DNA of 38,730 nucleotides from Candidatus Uhrbacteria bacterium (GTDB lineage Bacteria > Patescibacteriota > Patescibacteriia > JACQRZ01), in contig JAHFHK010000004.1 in assembly GCA_023246955.1 (NCBI GenBank), positions 6,237 to 44,966 on the forward strand, read 5' to 3'. The notes under the pieces are model-generated. The model made no database searches. It saw only the letters and a list, made by a program, of their open reading frames with translations, and was not told the origin of the DNA. Positions 26,906 to 35,302 of the stretch are shown here, piece after piece (position 1 is the stretch's first letter; every line of letters begins with the position of its first letter). The position numbers and the translations under genes are program-made.

Positions 26906-28522
26906 ATGCGTGCAGCTTTTCATATTTCACGAACCATTACTCTCAGCATTATTGTTGCGGTTATGCTTGCGGTATCTGGCATCAGTGACATCGGGAGAGT
27001 ATTGGCAGCGAGTACGACATGGAAGGTGACGGGGTATGCATGGAATAGTGTCATCGGGTGGACATCACAGCGCGGTCCGGTAATTTCTGGAGGAAATAAA
27101 ATTGGAAGTTACGGCGTAGAGGTTGATAAGACAACAGGAGATATTTCTGGATGGTCATGGTCATCGAACTATGGGTGGGTATGTTGGGGAGGAACATGTA
27201 CGGATACGGTTGCGTTGCCCGTTGCTACATACGGAGGAACGGAACCGGAACCAGGCGTTCCTGCAAGTGCAACACTCGATCTCATCAATCATCAAGTATC
27301 AGGATGGGCAAAAGTAGTGGGCTTGGGGCTTTCGAATTCAGGATGGATCAAGCTACGCGGCACCACAATCGGAGGCACGCCATACGGGGTAGATTTTGAT
27401 CCCGCGACACAACTTTTTAATGGATGGGCGTGGAATGGGACTGATGTAGGATTTCCCGTAATCGGGTGGGTGGCATTCAGCGGAAAGACCCTCGCGGATA
27501 CGCCAGGAGGATGTCCCGCGGGACTATGCGACGTAGGATACGATCCAGTGGCCAACACCAGCAAATGGTACACGGCGATTTTGAACCGATGGCTCCAAAC
27601 GCAAGGAGGGAATATCTACTCCAAAGATGGGTTCACTGCTATAACGTATCCTCCGCAAACACCAGGGAAATACAATGCGTCCAATCTCATTCATGCAAAT
27701 GGCGTAGTGAGTAATTTCTCGTCAGAGTGTGCAGGAGGGGCATGTGGCGACCCAGGAAGTGTACAGACACCGATAACGAATTTTGGTGCCATTGACGCAC
27801 CAAAGAAAAGCAACAAGTATAGAAACACATTAGGATTTCTTCACACAAAAGCATTGACGGATACCAGCGTGGATGCCGTGAGTCTTCGTAACAAATATGG
27901 ATACCGCGTGACAGAGATTACCGACGAGAATGATCTCTACGCTATTATTGCAGGGGGACTTCAGGATAGGGTGCTCTACTATAATGCCGACGCACATGGG
28001 GGCGCACCACTCGTGATAGGACAAAGCGCAACATCACCACTCGTCATTCCAAACGCATTAGCGGGTTCTGGCGCAGGAACGATCATCGTGAAGGGGGATC
28101 TTGTGATTCGTCGTCCCATTGTCTATCAGGTAGGCGGAGTTGATAGCTCAAGGAAGACGGCTTCATTGGGGTGGATCGCAATACAAGCAGCGAGCGGCAA
28201 TGGGGGAACGATACAGTTCGATAACTGCATCCCGACACTGTCTGGTCTCGATTATGCAGCAGAAGTCGCTGGGTCATTTTTGGCGGAACAAGAAATTAAG
28301 ACAGGAACAGGAAGTAGAACGTGTGGATTCAATGATGAAGTGCCCCTCAAGATCGATGGAGTGATGGTATCCAAAAAGTTTTCATTGCAGCGCGAATACA
28401 TAGGAAACAATCTCGGATCAGAAAGTCTCACCGACACAGGAAGAATGATTCTCAACACACCACCGGGGCTCGAAGATGTTCCGCGAGGACTTCCCACGTG
28501 GACTACGGTCACCGTGCAATAG
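26906..28522 (+). CDS. secreted surface protein with WSxxxGW-type repeats
   Basis: Signal peptide; repeats 'GYAWNSVIGWTS', 'GWSWSSNYGWVCW', 'GWAKVVGLGLSNSGWIKL', 'GWAWNGTDVGFPVIGWVAF', a pattern common in Parcubacteria surface proteins. Confidence 0.8.
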   Translation: MRAAFHISRTITLSIIVAVMLAVSGISDIGRVLAASTTWKVTGYAWNSVIGWTSQRGPVISGGNKIGSYGVEVDKTTGDISGWSWSSNYGWVCWGGTCTDTVALPVATYGGTEPEPGVPASATLDLINHQVSGWAKVVGLGLSNSGWIKLRGTTIGGTPYGVDFDPATQLFNGWAWNGTDVGFPVIGWVAFSGKTLADTPGGCPAGLCDVGYDPVANTSKWYTAILNRWLQTQGGNIYSKDGFTAITYPPQTPGKYNASNLIHANGVVSNFSSECAGGACGDPGSVQTPITNFGAIDAPKKSNKYRNTLGFLHTKALTDTSVDAVSLRNKYGYRVTEITDENDLYAIIAGGLQDRVLYYNADAHGGAPLVIGQSATSPLVIPNALAGSGAGTIIVKGDLVIRRPIVYQVGGVDSSRKTASLGWIAIQAASGNGGTIQFDNCIPTLSGLDYAAEVAGSFLAEQEIKTGTGSRTCGFNDEVPLKIDGVMVSKKFSLQREYIGNNLGSESLTDTGRMILNTPPGLEDVPRGLPTWTTVTVQ

Positions 28523-28652
28523 AGAGACCTCTGCAAAATCGCGCCTTTTTGCTTCACGGGCACCCGTCGAATCTACTCAACGTATTATCTATACGTCTCC
28601 TAGAATCGAACCGCCCGTTCAACAAAAATTCATCGATTTTTCAGAGGTCCCT
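28523..28652 (+). repeat. copy B of the ~130-bp TIR-bearing repeat
   Basis: AGAGACCTCTGCAAAA at the left, TTTTTCAGAGGTCCCT at the right (imperfect terminal inverted repeats); pairs with copy A. Confidence 0.8.
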
Positions 28653-28696
28653 GAAATAGATATCCCCTGTGAAGACGCAAAGAAAATATCTGAGTG

Positions 28697-28705
28697 TGAT
28701 ATACT
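28697..28705 (+). promoter_or_regulatory. extended -10 promoter (TGaTATACT) for the pil operon
   Basis: TG at 28697-28698, TATACT 28700-28705, about 30 nt before pilM ATG. Confidence 0.5.
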
Positions 28706-28735
28706 ACTAATACAAGTTTCAAAACAATTTTCCCC

Positions 28736-29854
28736 ATGCCACTTTTTGAACACACATCTCCGAACGTAATCGGTGTCGACATTGGAAGCGCGAGTATCAA
28801 AATGATAGAACTCGCGAATCGTAATGGATTACATCATCTCGTTAACTACGGATTCATTGATAGACTGGAACGTAATGTTCGCACGAGCGTCAAAGAAGAC
28901 GCAGCATTTGTTGCTGCTCAGCTAAAAGCAATTCGTGAAAAGACAAAATTCACCACAACGCATGCAGTCGCAGCATTACCAACATACGCAGTATTCTCCT
29001 CTATCATCAGTCTCCCTCAGATGAAAAAAGAAGAGCTCGCATCCGCAGTCCGATGGGAAGCAAAGAAGATTATTCCACTCCCCCTCGAAGATATCGTTCT
29101 GGACTATCGCGTGCTGAACAAGCCTGCAGTGAAAGCAAAGGGATTTTTCGCAAAGAAAGAAGCAGCTCCCGCCCAAGAAGAGCTTCTCAAAATTCTCATC
29201 ACGGGTGCTCCCCGCGATCTTGTAAAACGTTATACAGAGATTTTTTCACAAGCAGATTTACAACTGACGAGTCTGGAGACGGAGAGCTTTGCACTCACGC
29301 GTGCGCTCGTAGGCGCAGAAACGGCAGAGACCATGATCGTAGAATTCGGCGCAACCACCACGGATATCATTATTGCAGAAGCAGGGGTGCCATTTCTCTC
29401 TCGCAGCATCGAGGTGGGAGGACAGGTGCTCACAAGGGCGATTATGAATAGTCTCAATATCAACGAGAAGCGTGCAGAGCAGCTGAAACGCGATATCGGG
29501 ATCATGAGTTTTGATGCCGCATCAGGGAGTGGAGGAGTCCCAGAGATTATTGAGAAAGCACTCGAACCCATCCTTCATGAAATTCGCTACACATTTGATA
29601 TCTACAAGAACAACACGATCACGCCCTCTGGCAAGTCAACAGGAATGGTAGAAAAGATTGTACTCACCGGAGGATCGGCCATGATGCCCAACATCGCCTC
29701 CTATTTTGCAAAACAGCTCGATACGAATGTTATAGTCGGTGATCCATGGGCACGAGTAGTGTATCCAGAGGATCTCCGTCCGGTACTCGCAGGGGTAGGT
29801 TCTAAATTCTCAGTATCCATCGGTCTTGCGATGCGAACTGATATGACCGCGTAA
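28736..29854 (+). CDS. pilM: type IV pilus assembly protein PilM
   Basis: 'VIGVDIGSASIKMIEL', 'MIVEFGATTTDIIIAEAGVPFLSRSIEVGGQVLTRAI', 'IVLTGGSAMMPNI'. Confidence 0.93.
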   Translation: MPLFEHTSPNVIGVDIGSASIKMIELANRNGLHHLVNYGFIDRLERNVRTSVKEDAAFVAAQLKAIREKTKFTTTHAVAALPTYAVFSSIISLPQMKKEELASAVRWEAKKIIPLPLEDIVLDYRVLNKPAVKAKGFFAKKEAAPAQEELLKILITGAPRDLVKRYTEIFSQADLQLTSLETESFALTRALVGAETAETMIVEFGATTTDIIIAEAGVPFLSRSIEVGGQVLTRAIMNSLNINEKRAEQLKRDIGIMSFDAASGSGGVPEIIEKALEPILHEIRYTFDIYKNNTITPSGKSTGMVEKIVLTGGSAMMPNIASYFAKQLDTNVIVGDPWARVVYPEDLRPVLAGVGSKFSVSIGLAMRTDMTA

Positions 29855-29866
29855 TTGATTTTTTCT

Positions 29867-30559
29867 ATGCCTGATATCACTTCAAAATCCTCAAAGACTA
29901 TGGAGGAAAAAAATAACGGACGTCGTGCCCTCGGCACTCCACGACGAGCCACAAAGAAAGGGGAGCCCGCTCCATCCCGCGACGACAGTGGGGTAGGGAT
30001 TAACCTGATCGATTTTGGCACCCAGACCAAAGTGTCTGCAACCGAGCGTTCGCTCAAGCATGTCCTCGAAACATTCTTTATCGCCCTTGCAATCGTACTC
30101 GTGGCATACGGAGGACTCTATGGATACCGATTCGTGATCGAAGGAGAGTTGAGTGGTGGTCAACAAGAGATTGACACAACGAATGCTGCAATAGCAAAAC
30201 TTGAAATGCGAAGAGGGGAGATAACGCAATTCGAAAGCACCCTAGGACAACTCAAGAAGCTACTCGGCGATCGTACCTATTGGAGCGGATTTTTTGGACT
30301 ATTAGAAAAAAATACCATTCCCGAAGTTACCTATGTAAGCATGGTATCCGACGCATCGGGAAATATTTCTTTGACAGGAGTTGCAAAGGACTATACATCC
30401 ATCGGTCGTGAATTACGCCTCATGGAAGATGCAAAAGATTTTGCAAAAAAACCGGCAATCAGCGGAGCGAGTTCAGTATTGAGTCCTTCTGGGGAGGTTA
30501 TCGGAGTGAATTTTTCGCTCACATTCCAACTCAATCAAGATATCCTAAAACGAAAATAG
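29867..30559 (+). CDS. pilN: PilN-like type IV pilus assembly protein
   Basis: Follows pilM; cytosolic N-terminus 'INLIDFG', one TM helix, coiled coil, ferredoxin-like C-terminus. Confidence 0.75.
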   Translation: MPDITSKSSKTMEEKNNGRRALGTPRRATKKGEPAPSRDDSGVGINLIDFGTQTKVSATERSLKHVLETFFIALAIVLVAYGGLYGYRFVIEGELSGGQQEIDTTNAAIAKLEMRRGEITQFESTLGQLKKLLGDRTYWSGFFGLLEKNTIPEVTYVSMVSDASGNISLTGVAKDYTSIGRELRLMEDAKDFAKKPAISGASSVLSPSGEVIGVNFSLTFQLNQDILKRK

Positions 30560-30560
30560 T

Positions 30561-31148
30561 ATGGCACTGCAAACCGAAGCAAAAGGAAAATCTCTTATCG
30601 AGCAGCTTGAGCCGCTATTGATCGTCGCTGTTTTTGCCATTGTGTGCGGCGTAGCGTATTTCTATTTTCTTGAACCGCTACTAAAAGAATATACGGCTGG
30701 CGGGAAGTATTCATCAGCAACACTAGGACAGAATCTCCAGGATCGTAAAAAATACCTGAGTGATCTCGAAGGAGTGACGAGCTTGCTCGACGCATCACAA
30801 AATACCAGTATCAAACAGGTGGCACTCGCATTACCAGCAGAAAAGGACCTCCCGACACTCTACGCGCTGTATGAGAAGATTATAAAAAACAGAGGTCTAT
30901 CACTACAGGCAATCGACGTAGTGACAAAAGATATCAAAGGTGCAGCACAGAGTGATACCGCAGGGCTCAAAGAAGTAAATGTAACCCTCAGAGCAGGAGG
31001 TGCACGATATGCTTCGCTCAAGGAACTGATACGTGACATCGAACAATCACTCCGTATTACCGATGTATCATCCGCAACATTTGATCCAAAGACAGGTACC
31101 GTCGAACTGTCCGTAAAGACCTATTATCTCCCCAATAAAGCCCAATAA
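30561..31148 (+). CDS. pilO: PilO-like type IV pilus assembly protein
   Basis: One TM helix, 'LPAEKDLPTLYALYEKIIKNRGLSLQAIDV', position between pilN and pilB. Confidence 0.75.
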   Translation: MALQTEAKGKSLIEQLEPLLIVAVFAIVCGVAYFYFLEPLLKEYTAGGKYSSATLGQNLQDRKKYLSDLEGVTSLLDASQNTSIKQVALALPAEKDLPTLYALYEKIIKNRGLSLQAIDVVTKDIKGAAQSDTAGLKEVNVTLRAGGARYASLKELIRDIEQSLRITDVSSATFDPKTGTVELSVKTYYLPNKAQ

Positions 31149-31157
31149 CATTTTTAT

Positions 31158-31442
31158 ATGGCGGACAAAAAACATTCATCCTCGCGTATCTTGCCGCTGC
31201 TTCTGCTTCTCCTCGTGGTGATAGCAGCAGTAGGATGGTGGTATTTCACGACGATGGTACAACCGGCAACAACCGGGATAAGCCAAGAAGATATTCCACT
31301 CTCTCAGGAGAACTGGAACAAGACATTATTAAATCAGCCAAAGTACACTGAGTTGCGCAGCCCTATCGCGTTGCCACTCGAAGCCGGAAAAGCAGGGAAC
31401 ACCAATCCTTTTATAGAACCAGCAAAAGAAAAGACTCGTTAG
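31158..31442 (+). CDS. small single-TM protein in the pil operon
   Basis: 94 aa, N-terminal TM helix, tightly spaced with pilO and pilB. Confidence 0.7.
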   Translation: MADKKHSSSRILPLLLLLLVVIAAVGWWYFTTMVQPATTGISQEDIPLSQENWNKTLLNQPKYTELRSPIALPLEAGKAGNTNPFIEPAKEKTR

Positions 31443-31455
31443 CCCCCCAAAATCC

Positions 31456-33192
31456 ATGAATCCTTCACGCACCATACAAGCCCTCATCGACCAGAAGAAG
31501 CTCGATGCTGCCACCTGGACGCGTATCCAAAAAGAGGCAGCCAAGTCGGGACGTAATCCCGAGGAGCTCATCGTCGAACAGGGGATTATCAAGGAAAATG
31601 ACCTGGCAAAACTCAAGGCAGATCTCTTTACGCTACCATTTATTGATTTAGTAGGGCGGGACGTATCGCAAGATATTTTGACTATTATTCCGCAGGCAGT
31701 AGCAGAAAATCATCAGCTCGTCGCGTTTGAAAAAAAAGGCAAGGATGTAAAAATTGCCCTCGTCGATCCAGGAAACTACCGAGCCATCGAATCTATTGAT
31801 TTTTGGGCAAACAAAGAAGGATATCGCGTATCATTTTTTGTTACCACGCCTACGAGTTTTGCCAGTGCAGTGAAGAACTATACCGCGTTTCAAAAAGAAG
31901 TCAGTGAAGCACTGGAAGTAATCGAAGAGCGCAAAGCGACAGAGGAGGTCGTTGACGAAACAGCAAAACCTCGCTCACTGTTTGAAAATATAAAAAAAGC
32001 TCCCGTCGCAAAGATTGTTTCCTCGATGATTAAGGAAGCAGTGGACGCAGGGGCATCCGACATTCACATCGAGCCAGGCGAGAAAGAGTCACGTATTCGG
32101 TTTCGCGTTGATGGACAGCTGCGCACCTACCTCAACCTTCCGTCACATCTCCACGCATCCATTATTTCGCGTATCAAAGTGCTTTCCCGTCTCAAGATAG
32201 ATGAAACACGTCTTCCTCAGGATGGACGTATTCGTGCGGATCTGGGGAATAAGAAGGTAGACCTGCGTATTTCAACAATGCCTGTTCTCGACAGCGAGAA
32301 AGTCGCTATGCGTATCCTCCCTACATCTTCGCAGATTATGGGACTCGAAGAGCTAGGATTCCGTGGCCCATCCCTCGATGCTATTCACAGAATCCAGGCG
32401 CGTCCCGTAGGAGTGCTCCTTATCAGCGGTCCTACGGGATCAGGAAAGACGACTACGCTCTACTCAATCCTCAACACCCTCAACAAAGAATCAACAAACA
32501 TCATCACGCTTGAAGATCCAGTCGAATACTTTCTTCCTGGAGTGAATCAGGTACAGGTGAACCCTGATATTGGCCTCACATTCGCGTCGGGGTTGCGTGC
32601 AGTTCTCCGTCAGGACCCCAACATCGCTATGGTAGGAGAAATTCGTGACACAGAGACCGCCGAGCTTGCCATCCATGCCGCTCTGACGGGGCACTTCATG
32701 CTTTCCACGATCCACGCTAAGGATGTTCTCGGGGTAATCCCGCGTCTTTCGGATATGCATGTGGAGCCCTTCCTCATCTCGTCAGCGCTGAACACAATTC
32801 TCGCACAACGTCTCGTAAGAAAGATTTGCGTGGACTGTAAGGTACCAGAAGAAACGCCAAAAGACCTAGAAAAGGAGATTCGTACCGAGTTAGACGCCAT
32901 CCCCGCCGCTGCAATGCCCGCAAATATCGACAGGAAAAAACCACTGACATTTTTCAAAGGAAAAGGCTGTGCGACCTGTAATGACACGGGATACAAAGGA
33001 CGTATTGTAGTAACGGAGGTAATAGCAATGACTGATGAGCTCCGTACGATCGTGAGTACCACCATGTCAAACGATGCCATGAAAAAAGAAATGGTGCGAC
33101 AGGGCATGATCACGATCAAACAGGACGCTATCCTCAAAGCTCTCGACGGCATTACCTCTCTCGAAGAAATCCTCCGCGTCACGAGAGAGTAG
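31456..33192 (+). CDS. pilB: type IV pilus/type II secretion assembly ATPase (PilB/GspE)
   Basis: 'ISGPTGSGKTTTLYSIL', 'ITLEDPVEYF', 'IAMVGEIRDTETAELAIHAALTGHFMLSTIHAKD', Cys pairs CVDC/CATC. Confidence 0.95.
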   Translation: MNPSRTIQALIDQKKLDAATWTRIQKEAAKSGRNPEELIVEQGIIKENDLAKLKADLFTLPFIDLVGRDVSQDILTIIPQAVAENHQLVAFEKKGKDVKIALVDPGNYRAIESIDFWANKEGYRVSFFVTTPTSFASAVKNYTAFQKEVSEALEVIEERKATEEVVDETAKPRSLFENIKKAPVAKIVSSMIKEAVDAGASDIHIEPGEKESRIRFRVDGQLRTYLNLPSHLHASIISRIKVLSRLKIDETRLPQDGRIRADLGNKKVDLRISTMPVLDSEKVAMRILPTSSQIMGLEELGFRGPSLDAIHRIQARPVGVLLISGPTGSGKTTTLYSILNTLNKESTNIITLEDPVEYFLPGVNQVQVNPDIGLTFASGLRAVLRQDPNIAMVGEIRDTETAELAIHAALTGHFMLSTIHAKDVLGVIPRLSDMHVEPFLISSALNTILAQRLVRKICVDCKVPEETPKDLEKEIRTELDAIPAAAMPANIDRKKPLTFFKGKGCATCNDTGYKGRIVVTEVIAMTDELRTIVSTTMSNDAMKKEMVRQGMITIKQDAILKALDGITSLEEILRVTRE

Positions 33193-33211
33193 GGATCTAC
33201 ACATAGCGAGA

Positions 33212-33241
33212 AAAAAGCAGGGCACGAATGCCCTGCTTTTT
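33212..33241. terminator. bidirectional rho-independent terminator
   Basis: AAAAAGCAGGGCA-CGAA-TGCCCTGCTTTTT perfect stem between convergent genes. Confidence 0.9.
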
Positions 33242-33331
33242 GTATAAGAGGAAAATAAAAAGACCCAGGGATCAATTCATATTCTACATTCGTGCAGTGA
33301 TGAATATAATCCAAGGGTCGAAATTACAAAG

Positions 33332-34069
33332 CTACAGGGACTTGCGGGAGACGGGAAACCGGCAGAAGTCACGCCACACACGGCCGAGCTTGTCGAAGCA
33401 GAGGTCACAGTCGCTCGCGCGCGGGTGGAGAAACGCGACACAAAGGTCGCCGTTGATTTTAACCACCGTTTCAGTAAAGTGGATAAAAAAAGGATACCAC
33501 TCCCTGAGAATCTCTTCTCGTTTCTGGCGACACACGATCGCGTCACGGAGCCCGAAGAGAGAACCTTGCTCCTTTGCGCGAGCACAGGCAAGTTCACCGA
33601 GGATGCAGTCCTTATTTTCTTTGTGCACTTTTACCAGTTCGCGCTTGAAGTCCCGAGGAGAACTGATGCGAGGTGTATCGCCGAGACCAGAGATGATCTC
33701 CACAGAATTAAAGCCATATTCCTCTTTGATCCAGGCCTCCAGTTCTTCTTTAGTTTGGAGCTCTAGGGAAGTATTGGCTTTACTTTCTATTTCATCTTCA
33801 CTCTCTGCATATTCACCATTATCCGTCGAAAGTGTTGCGTTGATGACCTCGATAAATTCCATTTTCATTTCCGGGCATTGAGAGATAATAATTGCGATCG
33901 CACCAACAACATCAGTAGCTGGTGGAATATCAGGGCTTTCTACCTCGTATCTTTCATTTAACAAGCCTACTAGGGCATCTTTCACGTTTAAACTTCGAGA
34001 AAGGGCCAGGCAGACCTCTGCCAGAAACTCTAAATCCGACATATCCTCGTTCAGAACTTTTTTCGTCAT
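33332..34069 (-). CDS. hypothetical soluble protein
   Basis: 245 aa; has its own promoter-like TTGACA (34127-34132, minus) and an AGAGG purine stretch before ATG; no family recognised. Confidence 0.65.
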   Translation of the reverse strand: MTKKVLNEDMSDLEFLAEVCLALSRSLNVKDALVGLLNERYEVESPDIPPATDVVGAIAIIISQCPEMKMEFIEVINATLSTDNGEYAESEDEIESKANTSLELQTKEELEAWIKEEYGFNSVEIISGLGDTPRISSPRDFKRELVKVHKENKDCILGELACARAKEQGSLFGLRDAIVCRQKREEILREWYPFFIHFTETVVKINGDLCVAFLHPRASDCDLCFDKLGRVWRDFCRFPVSRKSL

Positions 34070-34103
34070 TTCAAACCTCTTTTAATGTACTATATTTGCC
34101 CTA

Positions 34104-34132
34104 AGACTAGCAGAAACCCCCCATTTTGTCAA
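34104..34132 (-). promoter_or_regulatory. promoter for the 33332-34069 gene
   Basis: Minus-strand TTGACA, 17-nt spacer, TAGTCT (weak -10). Confidence 0.5.
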
Positions 34133-34161
34133 CCCCACTTCCCCAAAGCCTCATGACCAGG

Positions 34162-34190
34162 TTGAGTTTCTTCCGAAATGACGGTACTAT
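34162..34190 (+). promoter_or_regulatory. promoter for the PilT-like gene
   Basis: TTGAGT (34162-34167), 17-nt spacer, TACTAT (34185-34190). Confidence 0.6.
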
Positions 34191-34222
34191 AAGGAAACAT
34201 ATACTCTTCATTGTTTCATGCT

Positions 34223-35296
34223 ATGGATACTGCGAAAACCCTTACCTTCATGCGTATCGTGACCACTGCCGCCAAAGGCCGTGCGTCGGATCTCCATCTC
34301 AGTGTCGGTTCGCGCCCTATGATGCGCATAGACGGTCAACTACAGGCGATCGTGGAAGAAGACGTCATTACCGAAGTTTTTATCAAAGAAGTCCTCTCCA
34401 CACTCCTTTCCGTAAAAGAACTCGAAAACCTCGAAAAAAACCGCGAGCATATTTTTACGCACGTATTCGAAGGAAAGCTCCGTGCCAAGATCAACATATA
34501 CTATCAAGAAGGAATGCTCGCACTCTCGCTCCGATTTCTTGATGTACGCGTCAAGACATTCAGAGAGCTAGACGTTCCCCAAAGTTTCTCGCGACTCCTC
34601 GAGCTCAAAAGGGGACTCGTGATCATCGGAGGTGAATACGGTTCAGGAAGAACAACGCTCGCGGTAGCACTCCTCGAAGAGATTAACCGACAGCGTGCAG
34701 AGCATATCGTCACCATCGAGTCTCCTATCGAGTATGATCTCGGGGCAAACAAGAGTATCATCGACCAGCGTGAAGTAGGGCAGGACGTAGCTTCATTCAA
34801 AGAAGGACTCGCCTACGTGCAACACGGTGACGTGGATGTTCTCTTTGTGAGCGGGCTCACAGAAAAAGAAACTACACTCCAGGCACTCGAAATTGCAAAC
34901 GGAGGAATCCTCACAATCGCAATCGTCGATGCAGAGTCATCGGTGCGTGCACTCGAAAAGCTCGTAACTTTTTTTGAAGAATTCGAGCAGCAGCATGTTC
35001 GCGGACTTCTCTCCGACTCTCTTGAAGCGATTGTTATCCAGCGCCTCGTGCCTAAGCTCGGAGGAGGAATGGCGCCAGCGCACGAAGTACTCTACGCCAA
35101 CGACGCCGTCCGATCGATGGTAGTGGCAAATCGTTTTAGTCAAATCGACACCATTATTGCCGCATCAAAAACAGAAGGCATGGTAGGCATGGAGCAATCC
35201 CTCGCAAACCTCGTCCACAGCGGCATCATCAGTACAGAAACCGCACGACAATCAACCGCACATCACGAAGTACTCGAACGACTCCTCAGCGCATAA
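34223..35296 (+). CDS. PilT-like protein with degenerate ATPase motifs (start 34211 or 34223)
   Basis: PilT/GspE fold: 'AAKGRASDLHLSVGSRPMMRIDGQL', 'GLVIIGGEYGSGRTTLAVALL', 'HIVTIESPIEYDL', 'AIVIQRLVPKLGGGMAPAHEVLYANDAVRSMV'. Confidence 0.88.
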   Translation: MDTAKTLTFMRIVTTAAKGRASDLHLSVGSRPMMRIDGQLQAIVEEDVITEVFIKEVLSTLLSVKELENLEKNREHIFTHVFEGKLRAKINIYYQEGMLALSLRFLDVRVKTFRELDVPQSFSRLLELKRGLVIIGGEYGSGRTTLAVALLEEINRQRAEHIVTIESPIEYDLGANKSIIDQREVGQDVASFKEGLAYVQHGDVDVLFVSGLTEKETTLQALEIANGGILTIAIVDAESSVRALEKLVTFFEEFEQQHVRGLLSDSLEAIVIQRLVPKLGGGMAPAHEVLYANDAVRSMVVANRFSQIDTIIAASKTEGMVGMEQSLANLVHSGIISTETARQSTAHHEVLERLLSA

Positions 35297-35302
35297 CATC
35301 CT

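Noticed and set aside
26721-28652. Phase-variable inversion of the surface-protein gene between repeats A and B
   Set aside because: The two repeats are too diverged (about a quarter of positions differ) for efficient homologous inversion and no recombinase gene is adjacent.
28476-28769. 97-aa ORF spanning repeat copy B
   Set aside because: Overlaps the end of the surface-protein gene and the start of pilM; explained by the repeat element.
33262-33319. Imperfect inverted repeat GACCCAGGGATCAATTCAT ... ATGAATATAATCCAAGGGTC
   Set aside because: Several mismatches and no second copy seen; could be a weak terminator for the minus-strand gene, not enough support for a feature.
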